Both the position numbers and the translations under genes were made by a program. From assembly GCF_009760925.1 (NCBI RefSeq), contig NZ_VRLV01000010.1:310001-374000 (forward strand): 64,000 nt of DNA, given 5' to 3'. Below, piece after piece: positions 41,049-49,127 of this stretch. The notes below the pieces were generated by a model. The model made no database searches and had not been told where the DNA came from. It saw only the letters and a list, made by a program, of their open reading frames with translations. The stretch comes from Nonomuraea typhae. GTDB lineage: Bacteria > Actinomycetota > Actinomycetes > Streptosporangiales > Streptosporangiaceae. Every line of letters starts with the position of its first letter. The stretch's first letter is position 1.

Positions 41049-42002
41049 CTACTGGCCCTCCGTCGGCTGCTCGTCTTCCTCGAGGCGGTAGCCGCAGGGC
41101 TCCATCTCACTGAAGTCCGGGTTGAGCTCGATCTTGTCCAGGATCGTGCCCTCGATCGAGCGTCTGATCGTCTTCATCGCGCCGCAGTCGTACAGGACGT
41201 AGGCGCCCTCCTTCTCGCCGAGAAGCATCATCGGGTCCCCGTCCATCAGCTTCTTGCCGTCGCCGTCCATGACCCGCGTCCACTGGTTCTTGAAGCCGAC
41301 CCGCTCCAGGATGGGGTTGCCGTTGCCGTTGGCGTGGATGTCGAGGGCGCCGACGAACATGAAGAGGTTGAGAACGAAGCCGAGCCCGATGCCGAGCAGC
41401 ACGCCGCTCAGCACCTTGCTGCCGGCCCGGCCGACGCGGTTTCTGCGCATCATGCGGAAGGGGACCAGCAGGCCGACGATCACGACGAGCACGGCGAGGA
41501 GCACTGCTTGGATCTCGCTCGGGTCGTCCACGAGGAAGGGGACGCCCATGACGAAGAAGTAGGCCGAGTAGCCTGCGACCGCGATGACCGCGGCGACCGC
41601 GGCGGCGATCCAGGGCCGTTCCCTGAGCTGATCCACGCCCCGGCCGACCACGCCGCCCGTCGCCTTGTTGACCAGCCAGCCCAGCCCCGCGACCAGGCCC
41701 ACGAACGGAGTCAGCAACAGGAACACCTGGACGATCGTGCCCAGCAGGCGGGCGAAGATGGTCGCCTGGTCGAGGCCGGCCTGCTCCGGCGTGATGTTGA
41801 AGACCGAGTACATCTCCTGGTAGCCGAGGTAGAGCATGGCGTACAGGCCGACGGCCAGCGGGACGGCCACGCCGCTGACCTTCTCCACGAGCTCCAGCAC
41901 GCGGCCGTGGGCGTTCTGCGGTTCCTGCGGCTCCTGCGGTTCCTGCGGGGTTTCCGGCTGAGGGACCGGGGGGACATACGTGTGTTCTGGCGAATATGTC
42001 AT
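41049..42002 (-). CDS. hypothetical five-helix membrane protein upstream of the CASTOR/POLLUX channel
   Basis: A 317-residue protein that I do not recognise. It has a Pro/Glu/Gln-rich N-terminus with three or four EPQ repeats (PETPQEPQEPQEPQN), then hydrophobic helices at about VSGVAVPLAVGLYAMLYLGY, RLLGTIVQVFLLLTPFVGL, AAAVAAVIAVAGYSAYFFVM, IQAVLLAVLVVIVGLLVPF and SGVLLGIGLGFVLNLFMFV, and a soluble C-terminal domain with two cysteines (YDCGAMKT, EPCGYRLE). The gene is separated from the channel gene by three bases and must be cotranscribed, so it could be a subunit or sensor of the channel. ATG 42002 is preferred; a GTG at 42059 is in frame. No Shine-Dalgarno was found. Confidence 0.7.
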   Translation of the reverse strand: MTYSPEHTYVPPVPQPETPQEPQEPQEPQNAHGRVLELVEKVSGVAVPLAVGLYAMLYLGYQEMYSVFNITPEQAGLDQATIFARLLGTIVQVFLLLTPFVGLVAGLGWLVNKATGGVVGRGVDQLRERPWIAAAVAAVIAVAGYSAYFFVMGVPFLVDDPSEIQAVLLAVLVVIVGLLVPFRMMRRNRVGRAGSKVLSGVLLGIGLGFVLNLFMFVGALDIHANGNGNPILERVGFKNQWTRVMDGDGKKLMDGDPMMLLGEKEGAYVLYDCGAMKTIRRSIEGTILDKIELNPDFSEMEPCGYRLEEDEQPTEGQ

Positions 42003-42137
42003 GACTGAAGAGGGTGCGCGGGGGGCGTCGATGGCTGGTTGACGCCGGATAAACGCCACCGTCCATCAGGCATCCATGCCGATGCCGTGTCATGCGGTAC
42101 AGACCATGATCGGGGGATTTCGGGGGAAGGGCGTGAT

Positions 42138-43439
42138 GTGAGCGGCCTGCGCTTCGCCGTACTCGGGGCAGTGCGCGCCTGGCGCGACGGGTACGAGCTC
42201 GACCTCGGCGGGCCCGCGCAGCGCGCCTTCCTCGCCCTTCTGCTCGTCCGGGCCAACCGCGTGGTGCCGATCACCGAGGTGCTGCACGCGTTGTGGGCCG
42301 ACCGGCCGCCGCCCAGGGCCGCCGCGCAGGTCCGCCTGTATGCCGCGCGGCTGCGCCGTACCCTCGGACCCGAGGTGATCGTCGGCGGGGACGGCCACTT
42401 CCTGGCCCGGGTGGATCCGTCGGCGGTGGACCTGCACGCCGGCCGGGCTCCCCTCTGGACGCCCGCGCAGTTGCCCGCCGACCTCGCCGACTTCACCGGG
42501 CGGCGCCCCGAGCTCGCCCGGCTGCGGACGGCGCTCACCGCGGACACCGGGCGGGTGTGCGTGGTCACCGGCACGGCCGGGGTGGGCAAGACCGCGCTGG
42601 CCGTCCACCTGGCCCACGGCCTGCGCCCGCGTTTCCCCGACGGCCAGCTCTACGCCGACCTCGGACTCGGCGGCGGCGCGGACCCCTCGGCGGTGCTCGG
42701 CGGCTTCCTCCGCGCGCTGGGGGTGGCTCCCGGCATGCTGCCCCCGAGCCTGATGGAGCGGGCCCGCCTTTACCGTGCGCTGCTGACCAGGCGGCGCATG
42801 CTGGTCCTGCTCGACGACGCCCGCGACGACGAGCAGATCGACGCGCTGCTGCCGGGCACGCCGCGCTCGGCCGCGGTGGTGACCGGCCGCGCCCGGCTGC
42901 CCGGCCTCGCCGCCGACGAGCGGGTACGGCTCGGCGAACTGCCCCTCGGCGACGCCCTCACCCTGCTGGCCGCGATCACCGGCGCCGAACGCGTCGCGGT
43001 GGAGTTCGAGGCGGCCGTCGACGTGGTACGGCACTGCGGCCGCCTCCCGCTCGCCCTGCGCATCGCCGGAGGCCGCCTGGCCGCCCGCCCCACCTGGACC
43101 CTCGCCCGCCTGGCCGCCCGCCTGGCCGACGGCACGCGCCGCCTGGAGGAGCTGCGGACCGGCGACAGCGACGTCGCGGCCGCCTTCCGGACCGGGTACC
43201 GCACGCTGCAGCCGCAACCGGCGGCGGCCCTGCGGCGGCTGGCCGGGCATCCGCGCTTCTCGGCGGCCGAGGCGGCCGAGGTGCTCCGGGTGCCGCAGGA
43301 ACGGGCGGAGGCGCTGTGCGAGACGCTGGTGGACGCCGGCCTGCTGGACTCGCCCGCATCCGGCGTCTACCACAACCCGGAGTTGCTGCGCCTGTTCGCC
43401 GCCACGACCGTGGAGCCGGGGCTCTCCCTGTGCCGATGA
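42138..43439 (+). CDS. short SARP-like regulator: OmpR-type DBD joined to NB-ARC, no BTAD
   Basis: A 433-residue regulator. The N-terminal winged helix is complete (LRFAVLGAVRAWRDGYELDLGG, then VRLYAARLRRTLGPEVIVGG, up to about 95). Where BTAD normally starts, the text jumps from VDPSAVDLHAGRAPL to PAQLPADLADFTGRRPEL, the usual entrance to NB-ARC. P-loop GTAGVGKTALAVHLA at about 142-156 and Walker B MLVLLDDARDDEQIDALLPG follow, then the winged-helix part and an early end (YHNPELLRLF). The TPR region is also lacking. The frame is intact, so it appears to be a clean domain loss. The GTG start at 42138 has GAAGGG before it. The neighbours at 36354 and 43475 are full-length relatives. Confidence 0.82.
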   Translation: MSGLRFAVLGAVRAWRDGYELDLGGPAQRAFLALLLVRANRVVPITEVLHALWADRPPPRAAAQVRLYAARLRRTLGPEVIVGGDGHFLARVDPSAVDLHAGRAPLWTPAQLPADLADFTGRRPELARLRTALTADTGRVCVVTGTAGVGKTALAVHLAHGLRPRFPDGQLYADLGLGGGADPSAVLGGFLRALGVAPGMLPPSLMERARLYRALLTRRRMLVLLDDARDDEQIDALLPGTPRSAAVVTGRARLPGLAADERVRLGELPLGDALTLLAAITGAERVAVEFEAAVDVVRHCGRLPLALRIAGGRLAARPTWTLARLAARLADGTRRLEELRTGDSDVAAAFRTGYRTLQPQPAAALRRLAGHPRFSAAEAAEVLRVPQERAEALCETLVDAGLLDSPASGVYHNPELLRLFAATTVEPGLSLCR

Positions 43440-43474
43440 CACGGGCCCGCGGCGGGCCGTGGCCCGGAAAACGT

Positions 43475-45451
43475 TTACACGCTCTCCAGCAGCCGCAGCG
43501 CCTGTTCCCTGATCCGCTGCACGCTGGAGGGCATGCCGTCGAGCGCCGCCTGGCGCAGCACCGGGTGCGCGAAGCGCAGCGGCGCGGTGTCGGCCAGGAC
43601 GCGCATGCCGACCAGGGCGGGCAGGACGTCGAGCAGGTCGTCCACGCCGATCCCGGCCATGGCGGCCACCGCGGCGGGCTCGGCCCGGTCGCCGAGCAGG
43701 GCGACGGCCCTGGCCACCTCCAGCGCCGATCCCCCGGCCTTGCGCAGCCAGTCGCCCAGCCAGCGGGTGACGGTGGGCGGGCAGTCGCCGCCCGCCGTCA
43801 GGTACTCGGTGACCAGGAAGGCGTTGCCGCCGGTGTGGCTCAGGCAGGCGGCCAGGTCCGCCGGGTCCGGGTCGTGGCCGAGGATCTCGGCGGCCAGCGC
43901 GGCCACGGCCTCCGGCGGCGGGCTGCCGATCGCGGTCCGGCCGAGCAGGGCGCACAGCTCTTCCAGCAGCCCGGGGTCGGCCGCGGGGACGCCGCCGGCC
44001 CGCGTGGCCACCACCGCGACGGGCAGGCGGTCGCTGCGCCGTACCAGGTAGGCCAGGAAACGCAGCGACTCCGGGTCGGACCACTGCAGGTCGTCCACGG
44101 CCACCAGCAGCGGGCCGCGTTCGGCCAGCCGTACCGCCAGCCAGTACAGGCCGTGCAGGACGGCGGGGCCGCTCGCGGACGGGCCGTTGTCCCAGACCGC
44201 GGCGGCGGCGGGCGCCGCGACTCCGTCGAGGACCGCGGCCCGCTCCTCCTCGGGCAGCGCGTACAGCAACGGCTCGAAGACCTGCCGCGCCACCCCGTAG
44301 GCGTGCTCGCGCTCCAGCGGGTGGGTCTTGGCGCGGGCCACGCGGAACCCGCGCAGGTGCCCCAGCGCCTCGGCGGCCCGCAGCAGCTCGGTCTTGCCCG
44401 CGCCCGGCTCGCCCTCGAAGACCAGGTGCCCGCCCGCGCCCGACTCCGCCGCGGCCAGCGCGGCGCCGGTCGCGGCCAGCAGGTCGTCCCGGCCGAGGCA
44501 GCGGATCGGCGCGACGTTCCGCGCGTACGGCCCCGCCACCGCCCCGGCAGCGCCCACCGGATACGCGCCCGCGACCGGCTCGGCCGTCAGCGCGCCCCGC
44601 GCCCCGGCCCCGCACGGCCCGGGCGCGTGCTGCGCGCAGCCGTCCTGTGCCGGGGCGCCGTACGCCCCGGCGCCGGGGCCGGTCACGGTCAGCGGCGCGA
44701 AGGTCTGGTACGGCTGAGGCAGTTCGAGCCCGGCCGTCTGGGCGAGGATGTCCGCTTCGAGGCGGCGCAGCCCCGGCCCGGGGTCGACGCCGAGTTCGTC
44801 GGCCAGATACCGGCGGGCCTCGCGCAGCGCGGCGAGGGCGTCACCCTGCCGCGCCGAGCGGTACAGGCCAAGGGCGAGCAGGCGCCAGCCCTCCTCCCGC
44901 GTCGGGTGCGCCCGCGCCTGAACCTCCAGCTCGGGTACGGCTTCCGCGTGCCGGCCCAGCGACAGCAGGGCGTCGAGGCGGCGCTCGGCGGCGCTGAGCC
45001 GCAGCTCCTCCAGGCGGGCGGCCTCGCCCTCCGCCCACATGGTGGCGGCGAACTCGACGTAGGCGGGCCCGCGCCACAGCTCCAGCGCCTCCTCCAGCAG
45101 CCGCAGCGCGCTCGCGGGGTCGCCCGCGGCGCCGGCCTGGCGGAACAGCCGCTCGAACCGGGCGGAGTCGACATCCTGCTCGGGCAGGTGGAGCGCGTAG
45201 CCGCCGGGCTCGGTGACGAGCAGGCCGGGGTCGAGGACGCGACGGAGCTGGCAGACGAAGGTGCGCAGCGACGACAGCGCCTGCGGCGGCGCCTCGCCTT
45301 CCCACAGGTCGTCGATGAGCCGGTCGAGCGGGATCACCTTGCCGCGCGAGAGCAGCAGGCGAGCCAGCACGGCTCGGTTGCGCGGTGTGCCGATCTCGGT
45401 TCTGACGCCGTCACGCCACGCTTCGACACTGCCCAGTACGCCGAAACGCAT
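43475..45451 (-). CDS. SARP-family regulator with BTAD and AAA-type ATPase domain
   Basis: A 658-residue activator. Winged-helix DBD: MRFGVLGSVEAWRDGV, RNRAVLARLLLSRGKVIPLDRLIDDLW; then BTAD ending in ARRYLADELGVDPGPGLRRLE; a Gly/Ala/Pro-rich linker; and an AAA_16-type ATPase with P-loop GEPGAGKTELLRAAE and Walker B LLVAVDDLQWSDPESLRFL. It ends soon after the ATPase (HPVLRQAALDGM), without the LuxR tail found in the longer LAL relatives. ATG 45451 gives the classic SARP N-terminus; upstream in-frame starts reach 45493. It lies convergent with the BTAD-less regulator (35 bases apart). Three related regulators in 9 kb is unusual. The targets are unknown. Confidence 0.88.
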   Translation of the reverse strand: MRFGVLGSVEAWRDGVRTEIGTPRNRAVLARLLLSRGKVIPLDRLIDDLWEGEAPPQALSSLRTFVCQLRRVLDPGLLVTEPGGYALHLPEQDVDSARFERLFRQAGAAGDPASALRLLEEALELWRGPAYVEFAATMWAEGEAARLEELRLSAAERRLDALLSLGRHAEAVPELEVQARAHPTREEGWRLLALGLYRSARQGDALAALREARRYLADELGVDPGPGLRRLEADILAQTAGLELPQPYQTFAPLTVTGPGAGAYGAPAQDGCAQHAPGPCGAGARGALTAEPVAGAYPVGAAGAVAGPYARNVAPIRCLGRDDLLAATGAALAAAESGAGGHLVFEGEPGAGKTELLRAAEALGHLRGFRVARAKTHPLEREHAYGVARQVFEPLLYALPEEERAAVLDGVAAPAAAAVWDNGPSASGPAVLHGLYWLAVRLAERGPLLVAVDDLQWSDPESLRFLAYLVRRSDRLPVAVVATRAGGVPAADPGLLEELCALLGRTAIGSPPPEAVAALAAEILGHDPDPADLAACLSHTGGNAFLVTEYLTAGGDCPPTVTRWLGDWLRKAGGSALEVARAVALLGDRAEPAAVAAMAGIGVDDLLDVLPALVGMRVLADTAPLRFAHPVLRQAALDGMPSSVQRIREQALRLLESV

Positions 45452-45606
45452 GGCCGAAACCCCCCACATAGGTCCTGTCCCAACAAGGGACAAGAGTCGC
45501 GGCCCGCTCTCAACAAGACGTATACGAAACGTTTATGCGCAGGTCAGCGCATATATCAACCGGTCGTCAACGCGTCGTCAACCCAGGGTGGCGAGCCTCC
45601 CCTGTC

Positions 45607-46293
45607 ATGAAGACCGACATCAGGCATCCGGGTTCGTTCGCCGTGGCCCGCTGCTACCTGAACCCCGGCGAGAGTATCCGGGTCGAGTCCGGCGCGATGT
45701 GCATGACCAGCGACGGCGTCCAGTTGCACGCCAAGGTCGAGGGCGGGCTGCTGCGCGGCCTGGCGCGCTCGGCGCTGGGCGGCGAGTCGCTGTTCACCAC
45801 CCGTTACACCGCGCCGCGGGAGGGCGGCTGGGTGGACGTGGCGGCGCATCTGCCCGGTGACGTCCAGGTCGCCGCGGTACGGCCGGACCGCGCGCTTCTC
45901 CTGACCGCGGGCAGTTGGCTGGCCTCCTCCGAAGGCGTGGAGATCGTCACCAAGTGGGGTGGCATGTCCAACCTGATCGGCGGCGAGGGCGGCTTCCTCA
46001 TCCGGGCCGAGGGCGACGGCGACGTGGTGCTCGGCTGCTACGGCGCGCTCGACGTCATCGACCTGGCGCCGGGCGAGAAGATCGTGGTGGACACCGGTCA
46101 CCTGGTGGCCTACGACGAGACCGTGCGGAATAACCTGCGCCGGGCGGTCGAGGGCAAGACGATCCAGTCGCTGAAGTCGGGCGAGGGGCTGGTCTTCGAC
46201 TTCGTCGGCCCCGGCCGGGTGCTCACCCAGACGCGCAACCCGGGGGCGCTGATCTCCTGGCTGACGGGCGAGCTGCCGTTCAAGCGGAACTGA
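45607..46293 (+). CDS. AIM24-family beta-sandwich protein
   Basis: A 228-residue protein of the TIGR00266/AIM24 family, a trimeric TRAP-like beta sandwich. Conserved features are LNPGESIRVESGAMCMTSDGV at the start, GLARSALGGESLFTTRYTA, ALDVIDLAPGEKIVVDTGHLVAYDE and VGPGRVLTQTRNPGALI at the end. In yeast the relative acts in mitochondrial membrane organisation; in bacteria the function is not settled. ATG 45607 is used. The 155-base gap to the divergent SARP gene holds the direct repeat GTCGTCAACGCGTCGTCAAC at 45564-45583 and an A+T-richer patch at about 45515-45558, likely the promoter. Confidence 0.9.
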   Translation: MKTDIRHPGSFAVARCYLNPGESIRVESGAMCMTSDGVQLHAKVEGGLLRGLARSALGGESLFTTRYTAPREGGWVDVAAHLPGDVQVAAVRPDRALLLTAGSWLASSEGVEIVTKWGGMSNLIGGEGGFLIRAEGDGDVVLGCYGALDVIDLAPGEKIVVDTGHLVAYDETVRNNLRRAVEGKTIQSLKSGEGLVFDFVGPGRVLTQTRNPGALISWLTGELPFKRN

Positions 46294-46307
46294 ACGTGCC
46301 GCTTTTG

Positions 46308-46322
46308 CCCCTACCTTAGGGG
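46308..46322. promoter_or_regulatory. palindrome over the ribosome site of the winged-helix gene
   Basis: CCCCTA-CCT-TAGGGG at 46308-46322, a perfect 6-bp-arm inverted repeat ending two bases before the ATG at 46325. Its right arm contains the only Shine-Dalgarno-like bases (AGGGGG). It could be an operator or an RNA hairpin that hides the ribosome site. Confidence 0.45.
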
Positions 46323-46324
46323 GC

Positions 46325-47431
46325 ATGGAACCCGTGCTCAGCCTCCGGGCGCTCAACCGCACCGCCCTGGAGCGGCAGTTGCTGCTGCGCCGTACCGGCC
46401 TGTCCGCGATCGAGGTGGCCGAGCACCTCGTCGGGCTGCAGGCGCAGACCCCGCACACCTGGTACGCCGGGTTGTGGAACCGGATCGAGGGCTTCGACCC
46501 GCTCGTGGCCTCGGCGCTGCTGGAGAGCCGCGAGCTGGTCAGGATCGTCCTGCAGCGCGGGACCATCCACCTGGTGTCGGCGCGCGACTGCCTGGGGCTG
46601 CGGCCGCTGATCGAGCCCATGATCGAGCGGGGGACGCGCAGCACGTTCGTCAGGAAGCTCGACGGCGTCGATCTCGACGAGCTGGGCAGGTTCGGGCGGG
46701 CGCTGGTGGAGGAGAAGGCGCTGACGTTCGCCGATCTGGGCGCGGCGCTGGCCGAGCGGTGGCCGGGCAACGACGCGCACGCGCTGAGCCAGGTGGTGCG
46801 CTGGCTGGTGCCGCTGGTGCAGGTGCCGCCGCGCGGGTTGTGGGGGCGGAGCGGGCCGATCGCCCACACCTCGGCCGAGGCGTGGCTGGGCCGTACCGGA
46901 TCTCCCATGGAGGCGCGGGAGATGGTGCGGCGTTACCTGCGGGCGTTCGGGCCGGCCTCGGTGAAGGACGTCCAGACCTGGTCGGGGCTGACCAGGCTGG
47001 CCGAGGTGGTGAAGGGCATGGACCTGGTGCGGTACCGGGGCGAGGACGACCGGGTCCTGTACGACGTGCCGGAGATGAGCCTGACTTCCGCCGAAATTTC
47101 GGTACCCGTCCGGTTCATGTATGACTTCGACAACGCCTTCATCGGCTACGCCGACCGCTCCAGGTTCATCACGCCCCAGGCTCTCGAGGTGGCGCCCGCG
47201 TTCGTCAAGGCGAACGTGCAGTGGCGCCTCGTCCTCGTCGACGGGTTCACCGCCGGCGACTGGACGACCACCAGCGCCAAGGGCACGACCACGCTCACCG
47301 TCCACCAGTGGAAGCCGTTCGCCCCGTCCGATCTGGACGAGGCGATGGCGGAGGGGGCGAGGTTGCTGGAGTTCCTCGCCCCGGAGGACCGGCACGAGAT
47401 CGTGGCCGCGCTGGGCCCGTCCCGCGCCTAG
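46325..47431 (+). CDS. winged-helix DNA-binding protein, HTH_42 (AlkX/YcaQ-like) family
   Basis: A 368-residue protein of the winged-helix family PF06224, related to the AlkX/YcaQ DNA glycosylases that open crosslinks and remove bulky lesions. It shows LSLRALNRTALERQLLLRR, then VGLQAQTPHTWYAGLWNRI, RIVLQRGTIHLVSARDC, and the late VRFMYDFDNAFIGYADRSR, where an Asp/Asn-rich loop resembles the glycosylase active region (QxQ/QxD in the AlkX group). In this group QAQ near the start is typical. Activity on DNA is inferred from the family only. The stop overlaps the convergent permease gene by four bases. Confidence 0.85.
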   Translation: MEPVLSLRALNRTALERQLLLRRTGLSAIEVAEHLVGLQAQTPHTWYAGLWNRIEGFDPLVASALLESRELVRIVLQRGTIHLVSARDCLGLRPLIEPMIERGTRSTFVRKLDGVDLDELGRFGRALVEEKALTFADLGAALAERWPGNDAHALSQVVRWLVPLVQVPPRGLWGRSGPIAHTSAEAWLGRTGSPMEAREMVRRYLRAFGPASVKDVQTWSGLTRLAEVVKGMDLVRYRGEDDRVLYDVPEMSLTSAEISVPVRFMYDFDNAFIGYADRSRFITPQALEVAPAFVKANVQWRLVLVDGFTAGDWTTTSAKGTTTLTVHQWKPFAPSDLDEAMAEGARLLEFLAPEDRHEIVAALGPSRA

Positions 47432-48249
47432 TTCTTCACCGCGCCGCCCAGCCCGGAGACCAGCTTGCGCTGGACCGCGATGAAGAAGATCAGCACGGGG
47501 ATCGTCATCAGCGTCGAGGCGGCCATGATCCCTCCCCAGTCGTTCTCGTCCGGCTTGAAGAAGACGAGCAGCGCCGAGGGGAGGGTCTGGTTGTCCTTGG
47601 CGGAGATGATGAAGGTCCGGGCGAAGATGAAGTCGTTCCACGCGGTGATGAACGAGAACACGCTGGTGGCCACCAGCCCGGGCGCCACCAGCGGGAAGAG
47701 GATCTTCCACAGGATCGTCGTACGGCCGGCCCCGTCGATCATCGCCGCCTCCTCCAGCGCCTCGGGCACCGCCGCCACGAACCCGCGCATCATCCAGATC
47801 GCGAACGGCAGCGAGAACGCCAGCTGCACCAGCACCAGCGCCCCGAGCGTGTTGAGCAGCTGCAGGTCGCGCACCACGAAGAACAGCGGGATCGTCAGCG
47901 CCTCCACCGGCACCATCTGCGCGACCAGGAACATGATCAGCACAGTGGTGCGGAAGCGGAAGTTGAAGCGGGTCACCGCCACCGCCGCGAGGAAGGCGAT
48001 CAGCGCCGAGAGCACGACCACGGCCAGCGCCACCATCGCGCTGTTGAGGAAGTAGCGGCCGAAGCCCTCGCCCGTCAGCACCCGGGTGAAGTTCTCCAGC
48101 GTCGGGTTGAGCGTCCACGGCCGCGCGTCCAGGGACTGGATCTCGCCGTCGGGCTTCAGCGCCGACAGCACCATCCAGTAGAGCGGGAACGCCGTCAGCA
48201 CGGCGGTCACGACCGCGACGCCGTTGGCGATCAGCCTGCCTTTCGTCAC
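47428..48249 (-). CDS. carbohydrate ABC transporter permease, MalG type
   Basis: A 273-residue inner-membrane permease with six helices. The EAA loop is FAIWMMRGFVAAVPEALEEAAMIDGAGR, the usual contact with the ATPase. The N-terminus has FPLYWMVLSALKPDGEI and the C-terminus the PVLIFFIAVQRKLVSGLGGAVKN typical of MalG-like proteins. It pairs with the upstream permease (4-base overlap). No ATP-binding subunit is encoded nearby; as in many actinomycetes a shared ATPase (MsiK-like) elsewhere in the genome is expected. Confidence 0.92.
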   Translation of the reverse strand: MTKGRLIANGVAVVTAVLTAFPLYWMVLSALKPDGEIQSLDARPWTLNPTLENFTRVLTGEGFGRYFLNSAMVALAVVVLSALIAFLAAVAVTRFNFRFRTTVLIMFLVAQMVPVEALTIPLFFVVRDLQLLNTLGALVLVQLAFSLPFAIWMMRGFVAAVPEALEEAAMIDGAGRTTILWKILFPLVAPGLVATSVFSFITAWNDFIFARTFIISAKDNQTLPSALLVFFKPDENDWGGIMAASTLMTIPVLIFFIAVQRKLVSGLGGAVKN

Positions 48250-49127
48250 AGTCGCTCCCCCGTCCGGTAGAGGGCGCGCAGGTAGGCCAGCGTGACCACC
48301 AGCAGGATCAGCGCCATCACCACCCCGATCGCGGCCCCCAGGCCGTATTCGGACGACCCGAAGGCCGTCTGGTAGGCGTAGACGTTGAGCACCGAGTTCT
48401 GCCCCGCGATACCGCCTCCGTTGGTCATCACGTAGATCTGCGTGAAGATCTTGAAGTCCCAGATGATCGACTGGATCACCACGATGGTGATCAGTGGCCG
48501 GAGGATCGGCATCGTGATCCGCCAGAAGGTGCCGATCGCCGAGGCGCCGTCCAGCGCCGCCGCCTCCAGCACCTCACCGGGGATCGCCTTCATCCCGGCG
48601 TAGAGCGTCACCATGACGAACGGGAACGAGTGCCACACCACGGTGGCCCCGACCACGCCGAACGTCACCCACTTGTCGTAGAACCAGTTGTAGCCGTCGA
48701 TCCCGAGCACCTGGTTGACCAGGCCGAGATCGGCGTCGAACAAGAACATCCACACGGTCGAGCCGGTCATCGCCGGAGCGGCCCACGCGCCCATCGCGGC
48801 CAGCGACAGCGCGGTGCGCGCCCACGGCGAGGCCTTCTCCATGACGATCGCGAGCGCGGCGCCGACGACGAGCGTCGCCAGTACCAGCGCCGCCGCGAAG
48901 ACCACGGTCTGGGCGAGCACGCTCCAGAACCGCTCGTCCGCGAAGAGCTTCGCGTAGTTCCCGAAGCCCAGGAACCGGCTCGGCTCCCCGCCGCTGACCT
49001 GGGCCTGCCGGTAGTCGAAGACCGACAGCAGGCCCAGCATGTACAGCGGGTAGCCGAACATCGGCCCGAGCACGGCCGCCGTGGGCAGCAGGTACACCCA
49101 CGGCCTGGCTCGTGAGGCGGTGCGCAT
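48246..49127 (-). CDS. carbohydrate ABC transporter permease, MalF type
   Basis: A 293-residue permease with six helices (WVYLLPTAAVLGPMFGYPLY first). The EAA-type loop reads YAGMKAIPGEVLEAAALDGAS. It has the FSSEYG/LGAAIGVVMALILLVVT end seen in MalF/UgpA-like proteins. ATG 49127 shares its A with the stop of the binding-protein gene (TGATG), while the larger open frame upstream is antisense-frame noise inside that gene. Belongs to the importer encoded by 47428-50356. Confidence 0.92.
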   Translation of the reverse strand: MRTASRARPWVYLLPTAAVLGPMFGYPLYMLGLLSVFDYRQAQVSGGEPSRFLGFGNYAKLFADERFWSVLAQTVVFAAALVLATLVVGAALAIVMEKASPWARTALSLAAMGAWAAPAMTGSTVWMFLFDADLGLVNQVLGIDGYNWFYDKWVTFGVVGATVVWHSFPFVMVTLYAGMKAIPGEVLEAAALDGASAIGTFWRITMPILRPLITIVVIQSIIWDFKIFTQIYVMTNGGGIAGQNSVLNVYAYQTAFGSSEYGLGAAIGVVMALILLVVTLAYLRALYRTGERL

